The notes below the pieces were generated by a model, which had not been told where the DNA came from, did no database searches, and worked only from the letters and a program-made list of their open reading frames with translations. From assembly GCA_900766265.1 (NCBI GenBank), contig CAAFUS010000013.1, positions 434,001 to 498,000 on the forward strand: a stretch of 64,000 bases of DNA, written 5' to 3'. Position 1 is the first letter of the stretch; every line of letters begins with the position of its first letter. Positions 34,415-43,642 of this stretch are shown here, in pieces. The translations under genes were made by a program, and so were the position numbers. Source of the stretch: Pseudomonadaceae bacterium. GTDB taxonomy: Bacteria; Pseudomonadota; Gammaproteobacteria; Pseudomonadales; Pseudomonadaceae.

Positions 34415-36826
34415 TCAGAACAGATCCAGCGGTGCGGCCTCAGATTCGGGCAGCGGTGTGCCGGGGATCTGCAAGCCGCCATCGAACTCGCCCATGGAGG
34501 GCGGCGAGTCCTCGTACTTGAACAACTCGAAGTAGGCATCCGGCGTGCCGGGCGATGCGGCGCGGCCGCTGACCGGGTCGATGCGCAGGGTCGTGATGCC
34601 GTCGGGTTCGGGTGGCAGGTGTTCCGGTCGTCCTTCGAGCACCGCCGACATGTAGTCCATCCAGATCGGCAGGGCGACCGTGCCGCCGTATTCGTTACGC
34701 CCCAGGCTCTGGGGCTGGTCGAAGCCGGCCCACACCGTGGTGACGAAGTCGGCGTTGTAGCCGGAGAACCAGCTGTCGATCGAATCGTTGGTGGTGCCGG
34801 TCTTTCCCGCGAGATCGCCGCGGTTCATCGCAAGCGCACGGCGTCCGGTGCCTTTCTTGATCACATCCTGCAGCATGCTGGTCATGATGTAGGCGGTGCG
34901 TTCGTCGATCACCTGCTCGGCGGCGATCGGAGCCTGCGTGTCCGGGGCGTCTGTGGCGGCGATCGGGGCGGTGGTTTCGGTTGCGGCCGACGCTTGCTCC
35001 GTGACGCCGACCCGAGGAGGGTTGGCCTGGAAAATCACCTTGCCTTCGCGGTCTTCGATGCGCTCGATCAGGTACGGCTGGATCTTGTGCCCGCCGTTGG
35101 CGAAGGTCGTCCAGCCCGTGGCGATTTCCATCGGTGTCAGGGTGGCGGTGCCCAGTGCCAGTGAAAGGTTGCGCGGAAGATCCTGACGGTTGAAGCCGAA
35201 GCGGGTGATGTAGTCAATGGCGTAATCGATACCGATGGTCTGCAGCATCCGGATCGAGACAAGGTTGCGTGATTTGTACAGGGCCTCGCGCAGGCGGATC
35301 GGGCCGAGGAATGTGTTGTTGTCGTTCTTCGGGCGCCAGACGCGATCCATGCCTTGCTCGGTAAACACGATGGGGGCGTCGTTGACCATGCTTGCGGCGG
35401 TGAAGCCGGCATCCAGGGCGGCGCTGTAGATGAACGGCTTGAAGCTCGAGCCAGGTTGGCGCTTGGCCTGGATGGCGCGGTTGTAGCTGCTCTGGTCGAA
35501 GGAGAAGCCCCCGACCAGGGCTTCGATCGAGCCATCCTGCGGGTCCAGCGAGACCAGTGCCGCCTGGGCCGCGGGAATCTGGCTGAACAGCAGGGTTTCG
35601 CCCTGCTGGCGCACGCGGATGACGTCGCCTGGCTTGACTACATCGGCCGGACGCTGCGGCCTGGGGCCCAGGCTGTTGGTGCCCAGATGAGGGCGCGCCC
35701 ACTTCATGCTGTCCCAGGTGACAGGCTGTTCAGTGCCATCACGCAGCAGCGCCATGATGCCGCTGTTCTCCACCTGGGTAACCACGGCGGGCAGCATGCC
35801 GGACACTGCGCGGCGCTTGCCGAGTTCGGTCAGCCACTCGTTACGGGAACGGCCCTCCAGTCTGGCCTCCGGGCCGCGGTAGCCGTGGCGCTGGTCGTAT
35901 TCGATCAGGCCGGAATCGAGTGCGGCGTTGGCGGCCAGCTGTCGTTCGCTGGTGATGGTGGTGTAGACCCGATAGCCCTCGGTGTAGGCATCGCTGCCGT
36001 AGCGGCCGACCATTTCGGCGCGGGCCATCTCGGCAATGTAGGCGGCGTTGAGCTCCGGTGCGGCGAAGTGATACTTGGCGTTGACCGGCTCGGCGAGCGC
36101 TTCTTCATACCGCGCCTGGTCGATGGTGCCCAGGCGACGCATGCGCCCCAGGATCCAGTCGCGACGCTCCTTGGAGCGCGTCGGATTAACCAGGGGGTTG
36201 AAGGCCGAAGGGGCCTTCGGCAGACCGGCTATCATCGCCATCTGCGCCAGGCTCAAGTCTTTGATGGATTTGCCGTAATAGACATGAGCGGCGGCTTCGA
36301 TCCCGTAGGCACGGTTGCCGAGGTAAATCTTGTTGACGTACAGCTCGAGAATTTCGTCCTTGCTCAGCTCACGTTCGATCTGCAGAGCGAGCAGGATTTC
36401 GTTGATCTTGCGGGAGAAGCTCCGCTCGCTGGTGAGGAAGTAGTTCTTCGCGACCTGCATGGTGATGGTGCTGCCACCGGTCTGGATCTGCCCGCTCTTC
36501 AATATTTGCGTGGCAGCGCGCATCAGGCTGGTCAGCTCGACGCCATAATGGTTCGCAAAGTTGTCATCCTCTGCCGCCAGCAGCGCATGGATGAAATCCT
36601 TCGGGATCTCGTCGAAGCGAATCGGCGACCGGCGCATTTCTCCGAATTCCGCAATCAGCTTTTCATCATTGCTGTAGACCCTCAACGGTATCTGGAGCTG
36701 GATGCTGCGAAGTGCGTCGACGGAAGGCAGGTTGGGGCTCAGATAAAGGAAGGCGCCGCTCAAACTGAGCAGCAGTCCGCAGAAAATAGCTAAGCCAGAC
36801 CAAAGGAAAAACTTCAGGAAACGCAT
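34415..36826 (-). CDS. mrcA: Penicillin-binding protein 1A
   Basis: Bifunctional class A PBP (also named ponA) that polymerises and cross-links peptidoglycan. The 803-residue protein has an N-terminal membrane anchor (about 7-30). The GT51 transglycosylase has catalytic Glu86 in AAEDDNF and GGSTITMQVAKN, and an OB-like insert follows. The transpeptidase has Ser460 (SSFK), SRN and Lys675 (KTGT). The ATG at 36826 is used; the TTG one codon earlier is not needed. It diverges from pilM, the conserved arrangement in Pseudomonas. Confidence 0.96.
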   Translation of the reverse strand: MRFLKFFLWSGLAIFCGLLLSLSGAFLYLSPNLPSVDALRSIQLQIPLRVYSNDEKLIAEFGEMRRSPIRFDEIPKDFIHALLAAEDDNFANHYGVELTSLMRAATQILKSGQIQTGGSTITMQVAKNYFLTSERSFSRKINEILLALQIERELSKDEILELYVNKIYLGNRAYGIEAAAHVYYGKSIKDLSLAQMAMIAGLPKAPSAFNPLVNPTRSKERRDWILGRMRRLGTIDQARYEEALAEPVNAKYHFAAPELNAAYIAEMARAEMVGRYGSDAYTEGYRVYTTITSERQLAANAALDSGLIEYDQRHGYRGPEARLEGRSRNEWLTELGKRRAVSGMLPAVVTQVENSGIMALLRDGTEQPVTWDSMKWARPHLGTNSLGPRPQRPADVVKPGDVIRVRQQGETLLFSQIPAAQAALVSLDPQDGSIEALVGGFSFDQSSYNRAIQAKRQPGSSFKPFIYSAALDAGFTAASMVNDAPIVFTEQGMDRVWRPKNDNNTFLGPIRLREALYKSRNLVSIRMLQTIGIDYAIDYITRFGFNRQDLPRNLSLALGTATLTPMEIATGWTTFANGGHKIQPYLIERIEDREGKVIFQANPPRVGVTEQASAATETTAPIAATDAPDTQAPIAAEQVIDERTAYIMTSMLQDVIKKGTGRRALAMNRGDLAGKTGTTNDSIDSWFSGYNADFVTTVWAGFDQPQSLGRNEYGGTVALPIWMDYMSAVLEGRPEHLPPEPDGITTLRIDPVSGRAASPGTPDAYFELFKYEDSPPSMGEFDGGLQIPGTPLPESEAAPLDLF

Positions 36827-36899
36827 CAAGGTTCTTGGGGTTCCAGGTGGGTAAAGTGAGTGCTGCCGAAGGCGATGCTGAAAGGGAAAAACCGTTCAC

Positions 36900-36905
36900 A
36901 TTATA
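36900..36905 (-). promoter_or_regulatory. Possible -10 element of ponA within an inverted repeat
   Basis: A perfect TATAAT on the minus strand 74 bases before the ponA start, lying in the 13-base loop of an inverted repeat AAAAACCG / CGGTTTTT (36887-36915). No good -35 is visible at standard spacing, so an activator may be needed. Confidence 0.4.
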
Positions 36906-36930
36906 AGCGGTTTTTTTGCTGGGGAGCCAT

Positions 36931-36959
36931 TTGCGCTTCTGTCAAGACTGTTATCTAAT
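36931..36959 (+). promoter_or_regulatory. Possible sigma-70 promoter of pilM operon
   Basis: TTGCGC, 17 bases, TCTAAT. The -10 matches at five of six positions and the -35 at three. It lies 53 bases upstream of the pilM GTG in the ponA-pilM divergent gap, which is relatively AT-rich. Confidence 0.35.
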
Positions 36960-37011
36960 GTGGAAAAACATAATTAATCCGTAAGTACCGGATTCAGATA
37001 GGAAATCGGTC

Positions 37012-38073
37012 GTGCTAGGGCTCTTCACTAAGAAAGCGAATACGCTGCTTGGGATCGATATCAGTTCGACCTCAGTCAAGCTCCTCGAATTAAGCCGCTC
37101 CGGCAGCCGCTACAGAGTAGAGGCCTACGCCGTGGAGCCGCTTCCTCCAAACGCAGTCGTCGAAAAGAACATCGCCGAACTGGAAGGTGTCGGCGAGGCG
37201 CTTGCGCGCGTTCTGGCGAAAGCCAAGACCGGCGCGCGCTCGGTTGCCGTCGCGGTGGCCGGCTCGGCTGTAATCACCAAGACCATCGAGATGGAAGCGG
37301 GCCTGTCCGACGACGAGCTGGAAAATCAGCTCAAGATCGAGGCGGACCAGTACATTCCCTATCCGCTCGAGGAAGTGGCGATCGACTTCGAGGTCCAGGG
37401 CTCTGCCCGTACGCGTGAGCGGGTCGAAGTGCTTCTTGCCGCATGCCGCAAGGAAAACGTCGAAGTGCGCGAGGCGGCCCTTGCGCTGGCCGGGCTTACC
37501 GCCAAGGTGGTCGATGTCGAGGCCTACGCACTGGAGCGGGCATATGGCCTGCTCGATGCTCAGCTCGGTGGCAGCCACGACGAACTTACCGTTGCGATCG
37601 TCGACATCGGCGCCACCATGACAACGCTCAGCGTGCTGCACAACGGACGGACCATCTATACCCGCGAGCAATTGTTCGGTGGCCGTCAGCTGACCGAAGA
37701 GATACAACGCCGTTACGGCCTCTCCACCGAAGAGGCTGGGCTTGCAAAGAAACAGGGAGGCCTCCCGGATGACTACGACAGCGAAGTGTTGCAGCCGTTC
37801 AAAGAGGCAGTTGTCCAGCAGGTGTCCCGCTCGCTGCAGTTCTTCTTTGCGGCCGGCCAGTTCAACGATGTCGACTACATTCTGCTCGCCGGTGGCACGG
37901 CTTCGATTCCTGGCCTCGATCGGCTGATTCAGCAGAAGATCGGGACCCAGACTCTAGTCGCCAATCCTTTTGCCGATATGGCTTTGAGCAGCAGGGTCAA
38001 CGCCGGTGCGTTGGCCAGTGACGCGCCCGCTTTGATGATTGCCTGTGGTCTGGCGATGAGGAGTTTTGACTGA
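37012..38073 (+). CDS. pilM: Type IV pilus assembly protein PilM
   Basis: Cytoplasmic actin-like ATPase fold that binds the N-terminus of PilN and links the pilus motor to the inner-membrane alignment complex. The 353-residue protein opens with the nucleotide-binding LGIDISSTSVKLLEL. It contains VDIGATMTTLSVL and ends in a second phosphate loop LAGGTASIPGLD. The start is GTG at 37012, preceded by AGGA at 8 bases. The last base of the stop is the first of the pilN start (TGATG). Confidence 0.96.
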   Translation: MLGLFTKKANTLLGIDISSTSVKLLELSRSGSRYRVEAYAVEPLPPNAVVEKNIAELEGVGEALARVLAKAKTGARSVAVAVAGSAVITKTIEMEAGLSDDELENQLKIEADQYIPYPLEEVAIDFEVQGSARTRERVEVLLAACRKENVEVREAALALAGLTAKVVDVEAYALERAYGLLDAQLGGSHDELTVAIVDIGATMTTLSVLHNGRTIYTREQLFGGRQLTEEIQRRYGLSTEEAGLAKKQGGLPDDYDSEVLQPFKEAVVQQVSRSLQFFFAAGQFNDVDYILLAGGTASIPGLDRLIQQKIGTQTLVANPFADMALSSRVNAGALASDAPALMIACGLAMRSFD

Positions 38074-38645
38074 TGGCGCGGATCAACTTACTTCCCTGGC
38101 GCGAACAGCTGCGCGAAGAGCGAAAGCAGCGGTTTCTCGTCACCCTGGTGGGCGTGCTCGTCGTCTCCGCGGGGCTCGTCTTTCTTGGTGATCAATACCT
38201 CGAGGGCGCTATCAGCCAGCAGCAGGCGCGCAATGATTTCGTACGCAAGGAAATCGCCGTTCTCGATGCCCGGATCAAGGAGATCAGCGAGCTCAAGCAG
38301 CGCCGGCAGCAGTTGCTCGAGCGGATGAAGATCATCCAGGACCTGCAGGGCAATCGCCCGATCATTGGTCGCGTCTTCGACCAACTGGTGCGGACGCTTC
38401 CGGATGGCGTGTATTTCACAGGTCTCAAGATGACCGGCAAGAACATCGCAATCGTGGGTGCGGCCGAATCGAACAACCGCGTCTCCAATCTGATGCGTAA
38501 CCTTGATGGCTCCGAGTGGCTCGAGGCGCCCAACCTCAACGAGGTCAAGGCTGTGACTGCCGGTGCAGTGGATCAGGCCAACGTCTTTCAACTCACGGTG
38601 CAGCAAACGCAGCCAGTGGTCGCTGTGGAAGGAGCCAAACAATGA
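38073..38645 (+). CDS. pilN: Type IV pilus assembly protein PilN
   Basis: Inner-membrane protein of the pilus alignment subcomplex. The conserved N-terminal ARINLLPWRE binds PilM in the cytoplasm. A single membrane span follows (about 23-42), then a periplasmic coiled coil (KEIAVLDARIKEISELKQRRQ) and a small ferredoxin-like domain. Length is 190 residues. It overlaps pilM by one base and pilO by four. Confidence 0.96.
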   Translation: MARINLLPWREQLREERKQRFLVTLVGVLVVSAGLVFLGDQYLEGAISQQQARNDFVRKEIAVLDARIKEISELKQRRQQLLERMKIIQDLQGNRPIIGRVFDQLVRTLPDGVYFTGLKMTGKNIAIVGAAESNNRVSNLMRNLDGSEWLEAPNLNEVKAVTAGAVDQANVFQLTVQQTQPVVAVEGAKQ

Positions 38646-39265
38646 GCTTGGCTAAATCTCTGGAAAGTCTGCGCCAGGTCGATCTTGCCGACCTGGACAT
38701 GAATAACCTGGGCTCCTGGCCCGCGCCGGTAAAGGTCATTACCTGCATCCTGCTTTTCGTCGCAGTGCTCGCGCTTGGCTACAACTTTCACCTGAAAGAT
38801 ATCCAGGCCCGGCTCGAGAGAGAGCAAAGCCAAGAACAGACGCTGAAGCAGCAGTTCTCCACTAAAGCGTTTCAAGCGGCGAATCTCGAGGCCTATATCG
38901 AGCAGATGAAGGAGATGGAAACTTCCTTCGGCGCACTGTTGAGACAGTTGCCCAGCGATACCGAAGTGCCTGGTTTGCTTGAAGATATTACCCGGACCGG
39001 TCTTGGTAGTGGCTTGGAGTTCGAAGAGATCAAGTTACAGCCTGAAGTAGCTCAGCAGTTCTATATCGAATTGCCCATCGACATCAAAGCGGTTGGTACA
39101 TATCACGATCTCGCGACTTTCGTCAGTGGCGTTGCCAGTCTGCCGCGCATCGTCACGCTGCATGACTTCGAGCTGAAGCCGGAAAGCGCCGAAACCACAT
39201 CACGGCTACGGATGAGTATCCGGGCCAAGACCTATCGCTATAACGACAAGGGGGCGCAGCAATGA
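38642..39265 (+). CDS. pilO: Type IV pilus assembly protein PilO
   Basis: Partner of PilN in the periplasmic alignment complex. The 207-residue protein has a short cytoplasmic N-terminus, a membrane span (about 34-50), a coiled coil (ARLEREQSQEQTLKQQF) and a ferredoxin-like domain ending KTYRYND. The ATG at 38642 lies in the pilN stop overlap (ATGA). The frame further upstream is shadow sequence. The stop overlaps pilP by four bases. Confidence 0.96.
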   Translation: MSLAKSLESLRQVDLADLDMNNLGSWPAPVKVITCILLFVAVLALGYNFHLKDIQARLEREQSQEQTLKQQFSTKAFQAANLEAYIEQMKEMETSFGALLRQLPSDTEVPGLLEDITRTGLGSGLEFEEIKLQPEVAQQFYIELPIDIKAVGTYHDLATFVSGVASLPRIVTLHDFELKPESAETTSRLRMSIRAKTYRYNDKGAQQ

Positions 39266-39789
39266 ACAGCGTCCGTCTGATTTCACTCAGCCTTTCTTTC
39301 GCAGTGCTTGCCGGCTGTGGCGGTGGTGGCAACTTCGCCGACCTGCAGGCCTACATGGATGAAGTCAGGGCCAAGCCCAAGGGCTCGATCGAGCCGTTGC
39401 CGGCTTTTCAGCCCTACGAGGCCTTCACCTATAGCGCTTCCGCTCTGCGCAGTCCGTTCCAGCCACCGGTCAAGATTGATCTCGCCCGGCAGCAGAAGGG
39501 CACCAAGGATATCCATCCTGACGAGACTCGTATCAAGCAGTTCCTCGAGGGTTTCAACATCGAGAACTTCACCATGGTGGGTTCGCTATCCAACGAGGGT
39601 GGCATGTACGCCCTGGTTCAGGGCGCTGGCGGCGTGCATCGGGTGCGTGTCGGTGATTATCTCGGGCGCAACCATGGGCGCGTCGTTTCCATCAATGAAG
39701 CCGCCGTGGATGTGCTTGAGATCGTGCCCGACGGGGACGGTGGATGGCTTGAGCGTCCCCGTAGTTTGACCCTGAAAGAGCGCTCCTGA
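39262..39789 (+). CDS. pilP: Type IV pilus lipoprotein PilP
   Basis: Inner-membrane lipoprotein linking PilN/PilO to the PilQ secretin. It has a type II signal peptide with lipobox LAGC (Cys19), a flexible Pro-rich part, and the C-terminal beta domain (NFTMVGSLSNEGGMYALVQ, RVRVGDYLGRNHG). Length is 175 residues. It overlaps pilO by four bases. Confidence 0.96.
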   Translation: MNSVRLISLSLSFAVLAGCGGGGNFADLQAYMDEVRAKPKGSIEPLPAFQPYEAFTYSASALRSPFQPPVKIDLARQQKGTKDIHPDETRIKQFLEGFNIENFTMVGSLSNEGGMYALVQGAGGVHRVRVGDYLGRNHGRVVSINEAAVDVLEIVPDGDGGWLERPRSLTLKERS

Positions 39790-39842
39790 GCGCGGGATAA
39801 ATAATGGAAAACCTATACCGGTCTGCACAACGGAAGCCTCTT

Positions 39843-41957
39843 ATGAACAGCACCCTATCTCGCCTCGGTTTGTCCATGCTGGCGGTCTTCATATCGCCCG
39901 CCCTGCTCGCAGCCAACCTGACTGCGCTCGACGTGGCGTCGCTGCCTGGTGATCGGGTCGAGCTCAAGCTGGGCTTCGACGAGCCCGTCGCCAACCCTCG
40001 CGGCTATACCATCGATCAGCCGGCGCGTATCGCGCTGGACCTGCCTGGCGTTTCGAACAAGCTCGGCGCGAAGAATCGTGAGCTGGGCGTTGGCAATGCG
40101 CGCAGCGTCACGGTGGTCGAAGCCAAGGACCGTACGCGCGTCATCGTCAACCTGACCTCGCTGGTTCCGTATTCGACCCGGGTCGATGGCAAGAACATGT
40201 TCGTGGTGCTGGGCGAAAGTGCCGGCGCCCCGGCCGCGGTCTCCGCCGCGCCAGCTGCGGCTTCGGTTGCGACTTCGGCACCGGTGGTGCGTGCTCCTGC
40301 GGGCAAGGCCATCAGCAATATCGACTTCCAGCGCGGGGAAGATGGCGCGGGTAACGTCGTCATTTCATTGTCCGACCCGTCGGTCAGCCCGAGCATCGAG
40401 GAGCAGGGCGGCAAGATCCGCGTATCTTTCGCCAAGACTCAGCTGCCTGAAGCCTTGCGTGTGCGTCTGGATGTGCAGGATTTCGCGACGCCGGTGCGTT
40501 TCGTCAATGCGTCCAGCAAGTCCGACGGCGCCGATATCGTCATCGAGCCGACAGGCTTCTACGATTACCTGGCCTATCAGACGGACGACAAGCTGACCAT
40601 CAGCATCAAGCCGTTAACCCAGGACGACATGGAGAAGCGCAAGGCCGAGCGGTTCGCCTATTCCGGCGAGAAGCTGTCCCTGAACTTCCAGGACATCGAT
40701 GTGCGTTCGGTGCTGCAGCTGATTGCCGACTTTACGGATCTCAACCTGGTGGCCAGCGATACCGTTCAGGGCAACATTACCCTGCGTCTGCAGAACGTGC
40801 CCTGGGACCAGGCGCTGGATCTGGTGCTGAAGACCAAGGGGCTGGACAAGCGCCAGGTGGGCAACGTCCTGCTGGTCGCGCCAGCTGATGAAATCGCCGC
40901 ACGTGAGCGCCAGGAACTCGAAGCCAAGCGTCAGATCGCTGAACTGGCTCCGCTGCGCCGCGAAGTGGTTCAGGTGAACTACGCCAAGGCCTCCGACATC
41001 GCCAAGCTGTTCCAGACCGTGACCAGCAGTGCAGGGCAAGCCGATGATCGCGGTTCGATTGCCGTGGACGATCGCACCAACAACATCATCGCCTACCAGA
41101 CCCAGGAGCGCCTGGACGAGCTGCGCCGTATCGTGACTCAGCTGGACATCCCGGTTCGTCAGGTAATGATCGAAGCGCGCATCGTCGAAGCCAACGTCGA
41201 CTATGACAAGGCCCTCGGTGTGCGTTGGGGCGGCTGGCTCAACCCTGGAAATTCTCGCGTCTATGGTAAGGATGGAGCCACTTCCTTCGATGACAATGGC
41301 TTTCCTCTCTGGCCAGGTACTGACACCGTCGGTGACGTGACGCTATCCGACGGGCTCGCCCCCGTTCCCTTCGTCGATATGGGCGTAGCCAACAGCACTG
41401 CGGGCTTTGGTGTTGGCTTCATAACCAACAACCTGATCCTTGACCTGCAGCTGTCTGCTATGGAGAAGACCGGTAACGGCGAAATCGTGTCGCAGCCGAA
41501 GGTCATGACCGCTGACAAGGAAACCGCCAAGATCCTGCGTGGCTCGGAAATTCCTTACCAGGAAGCCAGCTCCAGTGGTGCGACCTCGACTTCGTTCAAG
41601 GAAGCGGCCCTGTCGCTGGAAGTGACACCGCAGATCACGCCGGACAACCGTGTGATCCTCGAGGTGAAGGTGACCAAGGATGCGGCGGACTTCCAGCGCG
41701 CCGTGAACGGTGTGCCGCCAATCAGCAAGAACGAGGTGAACGCCAAGGTACTGGTGGCTGACGGCGAGACCGTGGTGATCGGCGGTGTGTTCTCCAATAC
41801 CCAGACTCAGGCCGTCGACAAGGTTCCGTTCCTGGGCGATCTGCCTTACCTGGGCCGGCTGTTCCGTCGCGACATCGTGTCCGATGCCAAATCGGAGCTG
41901 CTGATTTTCCTCACTCCGCGTATCCTGAATCACCAAGCTATTGCAGTGAGCCGCTGA
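39843..41957 (+). CDS. pilQ: Type IV pilus secretin PilQ
   Basis: Outer-membrane channel through which the pilus passes, also used for DNA uptake in transformable species. The 704-residue precursor has a signal peptide (cleavage near SPALLA-A) and two AMIN peptidoglycan-binding domains (about 25-130 and 155-260). N-domains follow, then the secretin core (about 450-695) with VPFLGDLPYLGRLFR and LLIFLTPRIL. The ATG at 39843 (GGAAG 7 bases upstream) matches the start of P. aeruginosa PilQ; an upstream ATG at 39804 would add 13 residues ahead of the signal peptide. Confidence 0.95.
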   Translation: MNSTLSRLGLSMLAVFISPALLAANLTALDVASLPGDRVELKLGFDEPVANPRGYTIDQPARIALDLPGVSNKLGAKNRELGVGNARSVTVVEAKDRTRVIVNLTSLVPYSTRVDGKNMFVVLGESAGAPAAVSAAPAAASVATSAPVVRAPAGKAISNIDFQRGEDGAGNVVISLSDPSVSPSIEEQGGKIRVSFAKTQLPEALRVRLDVQDFATPVRFVNASSKSDGADIVIEPTGFYDYLAYQTDDKLTISIKPLTQDDMEKRKAERFAYSGEKLSLNFQDIDVRSVLQLIADFTDLNLVASDTVQGNITLRLQNVPWDQALDLVLKTKGLDKRQVGNVLLVAPADEIAARERQELEAKRQIAELAPLRREVVQVNYAKASDIAKLFQTVTSSAGQADDRGSIAVDDRTNNIIAYQTQERLDELRRIVTQLDIPVRQVMIEARIVEANVDYDKALGVRWGGWLNPGNSRVYGKDGATSFDDNGFPLWPGTDTVGDVTLSDGLAPVPFVDMGVANSTAGFGVGFITNNLILDLQLSAMEKTGNGEIVSQPKVMTADKETAKILRGSEIPYQEASSSGATSTSFKEAALSLEVTPQITPDNRVILEVKVTKDAADFQRAVNGVPPISKNEVNAKVLVADGETVVIGGVFSNTQTQAVDKVPFLGDLPYLGRLFRRDIVSDAKSELLIFLTPRILNHQAIAVSR

Positions 41958-41962
41958 TTTAG

Positions 41963-42508
41963 GTGCAGAACACCATACTCGTAGGCCCGATGGGCGCTGG
42001 AAAAAGCACCATCGGGCGTCTTCTTGCCAAAGAGCTTCGCATCCCGTTCAAGGATTCCGATAAGGAAATCGAGCAGCGTACCGGTGCGAGCATCCCGCTG
42101 ATCTTCGATGTGGAAGGTGAGCAGGGCTTCCGCGAGCGCGAGCATGCGGTCATTGTCGATCTTTGCCGTCTGGACGGGTTGGTGCTGGCCACTGGCGGTG
42201 GGGCTGTTCTGCGTGACGACAACCGTCGGGCATTGCGCGCCGGCGGTCGGGTCGTCTACCTCTGTACCTCCGTCGAGCAGCAGCTCGATCGAACCGCCCG
42301 GGATCGCAATCGCCCGCTTCTGCGTGCAGCTGATCCGGAGGCAATCCTGCGTCAGCTGATGGCTGTGCGCGATCCTCTTTATCGCAGCATCGCCGACATC
42401 ATCGTCGAGACGGACGAGCGTCCGCCGCGTCTGGTGGTGTTGGAAATTCTCGATCGCCTGCAGGGGCTCATGCCCCGTGAAAGCCGCGACCAATCTGCGT
42501 TATCCTAA
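41963..42508 (+). CDS. aroK: Shikimate kinase AroK
   Basis: Phosphorylates shikimate in the aromatic amino acid pathway. Walker A GPMGAGKST is at residues 8-16, the shikimate-binding DSDKEIEQRTG and FREREHAV segments follow, and ATGGGAV and RNRPLL are present. Length is 181 residues. The start is GTG at 41963, only 5 bases after the pilQ stop and with a poor ribosome site, so translation probably depends on pilQ. It lies directly upstream of aroB. Confidence 0.95.
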   Translation: MQNTILVGPMGAGKSTIGRLLAKELRIPFKDSDKEIEQRTGASIPLIFDVEGEQGFREREHAVIVDLCRLDGLVLATGGGAVLRDDNRRALRAGGRVVYLCTSVEQQLDRTARDRNRPLLRAADPEAILRQLMAVRDPLYRSIADIIVETDERPPRLVVLEILDRLQGLMPRESRDQSALS

Positions 42509-42529
42509 GGCCCTTTGAGCGGGGGTGTC

Positions 42530-43633
42530 ATGCAGACTCTTGAAGTCGATCTTGGCGAGCGTAGCTATCCCATTCATATCGGCGACCGGTTGCTTGGTCG
42601 TGGCGAGCTCTTCCGCGAGCACATTGGCGGGAAGCAGGTCGCGATCGTTACCAACGAGACGGTCGCGCCCCTGTATCTTGACGGGTTGGTCGATACGCTC
42701 GCCGGTGTGGCCGTAACGCCGATCGTGCTCCCCGATGGCGAAGCGTACAAGAACTGGCAGACGCTCAATCTCATCTTTGACGCATTGCTCACCGCCCGGC
42801 TGGATCGCAAGGTGACCCTCATCGCACTAGGCGGCGGTGTCGTGGGTGACATGGCCGGTTTTGCGGCTGCCTGCTATCAGCGCGGTGTCGATTTTATCCA
42901 GGTGCCAACGACGCTGCTGTCGCAGGTTGACTCCTCGGTTGGCGGCAAAACCGGTATCAATCACCCACTGGGCAAGAACATGATCGGTGCGTTCTACCAG
43001 CCGCAGGCGGTGATCATCGATACCTCGACCCTGTCGACCCTGCCGCCTCGGGAGCTTTCTGCAGGTCTTGCCGAAGTGATCAAGTACGGACTGATCTGCG
43101 ACGAGCCCTTTCTTGGCTGGCTCGAAGAGCATGTTCAGGCCCTGCGTTCGCTCGATGCTGCTGCATTGACCGAAGCCATTCGCCGCTCCTGTGCCGCCAA
43201 GGCGAGGGTGGTCGGGGCGGACGAGCGCGAATCGGGCATTCGAGCCATTCTCAATCTGGGCCATACCTTTGGCCACGCTATCGAAACCCACCAGGGCTAT
43301 GGCGTGTGGCTGCATGGTGAGGCCGTCTCCGCGGGTACGGTGATGGCGCTGGAAATGTCCTGTCGCCTCGGCTGGTTGTCGGTTGCGGATCGCGATCGTG
43401 CGGTGCGTCTCCTTGCTCGCGCCGGCCTGCCCGTTACGCCTCCGGTCGACATGACGCCTGAAGATTTCCTGCGCCATATGGCCGTCGACAAGAAAGTCAT
43501 CGATGGACAGCTACGTCTGGTGCTGCTCAAGCGCCTGGGAGAGGCTGTCGTAACCGCCGATTTCCCCCGTGAAGTGCTGGAAGCCACCTTGCGCGCCGAT
43601 TACGGCGCGCTGCTGGCTCAGCCACGAGTCTAA
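42530..43633 (+). CDS. aroB: 3-dehydroquinate synthase AroB
   Basis: Second step of the shikimate pathway, using NAD and a divalent metal. The 367-residue protein has GGGVVGDMAGFAA (about 103-115), the QVPTTLLSQVDSSVGGKTGIN region and zinc-ligand segments including LNLGHTFGHAIE. The ATG at 42530 gives the family N-terminus; an earlier TTG in frame is unlikely. It follows aroK by 21 bases. Confidence 0.96.
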   Translation: MQTLEVDLGERSYPIHIGDRLLGRGELFREHIGGKQVAIVTNETVAPLYLDGLVDTLAGVAVTPIVLPDGEAYKNWQTLNLIFDALLTARLDRKVTLIALGGGVVGDMAGFAAACYQRGVDFIQVPTTLLSQVDSSVGGKTGINHPLGKNMIGAFYQPQAVIIDTSTLSTLPPRELSAGLAEVIKYGLICDEPFLGWLEEHVQALRSLDAAALTEAIRRSCAAKARVVGADERESGIRAILNLGHTFGHAIETHQGYGVWLHGEAVSAGTVMALEMSCRLGWLSVADRDRAVRLLARAGLPVTPPVDMTPEDFLRHMAVDKKVIDGQLRLVLLKRLGEAVVTADFPREVLEATLRADYGALLAQPRV

Positions 43634-43642
43634 GAGATTTCC

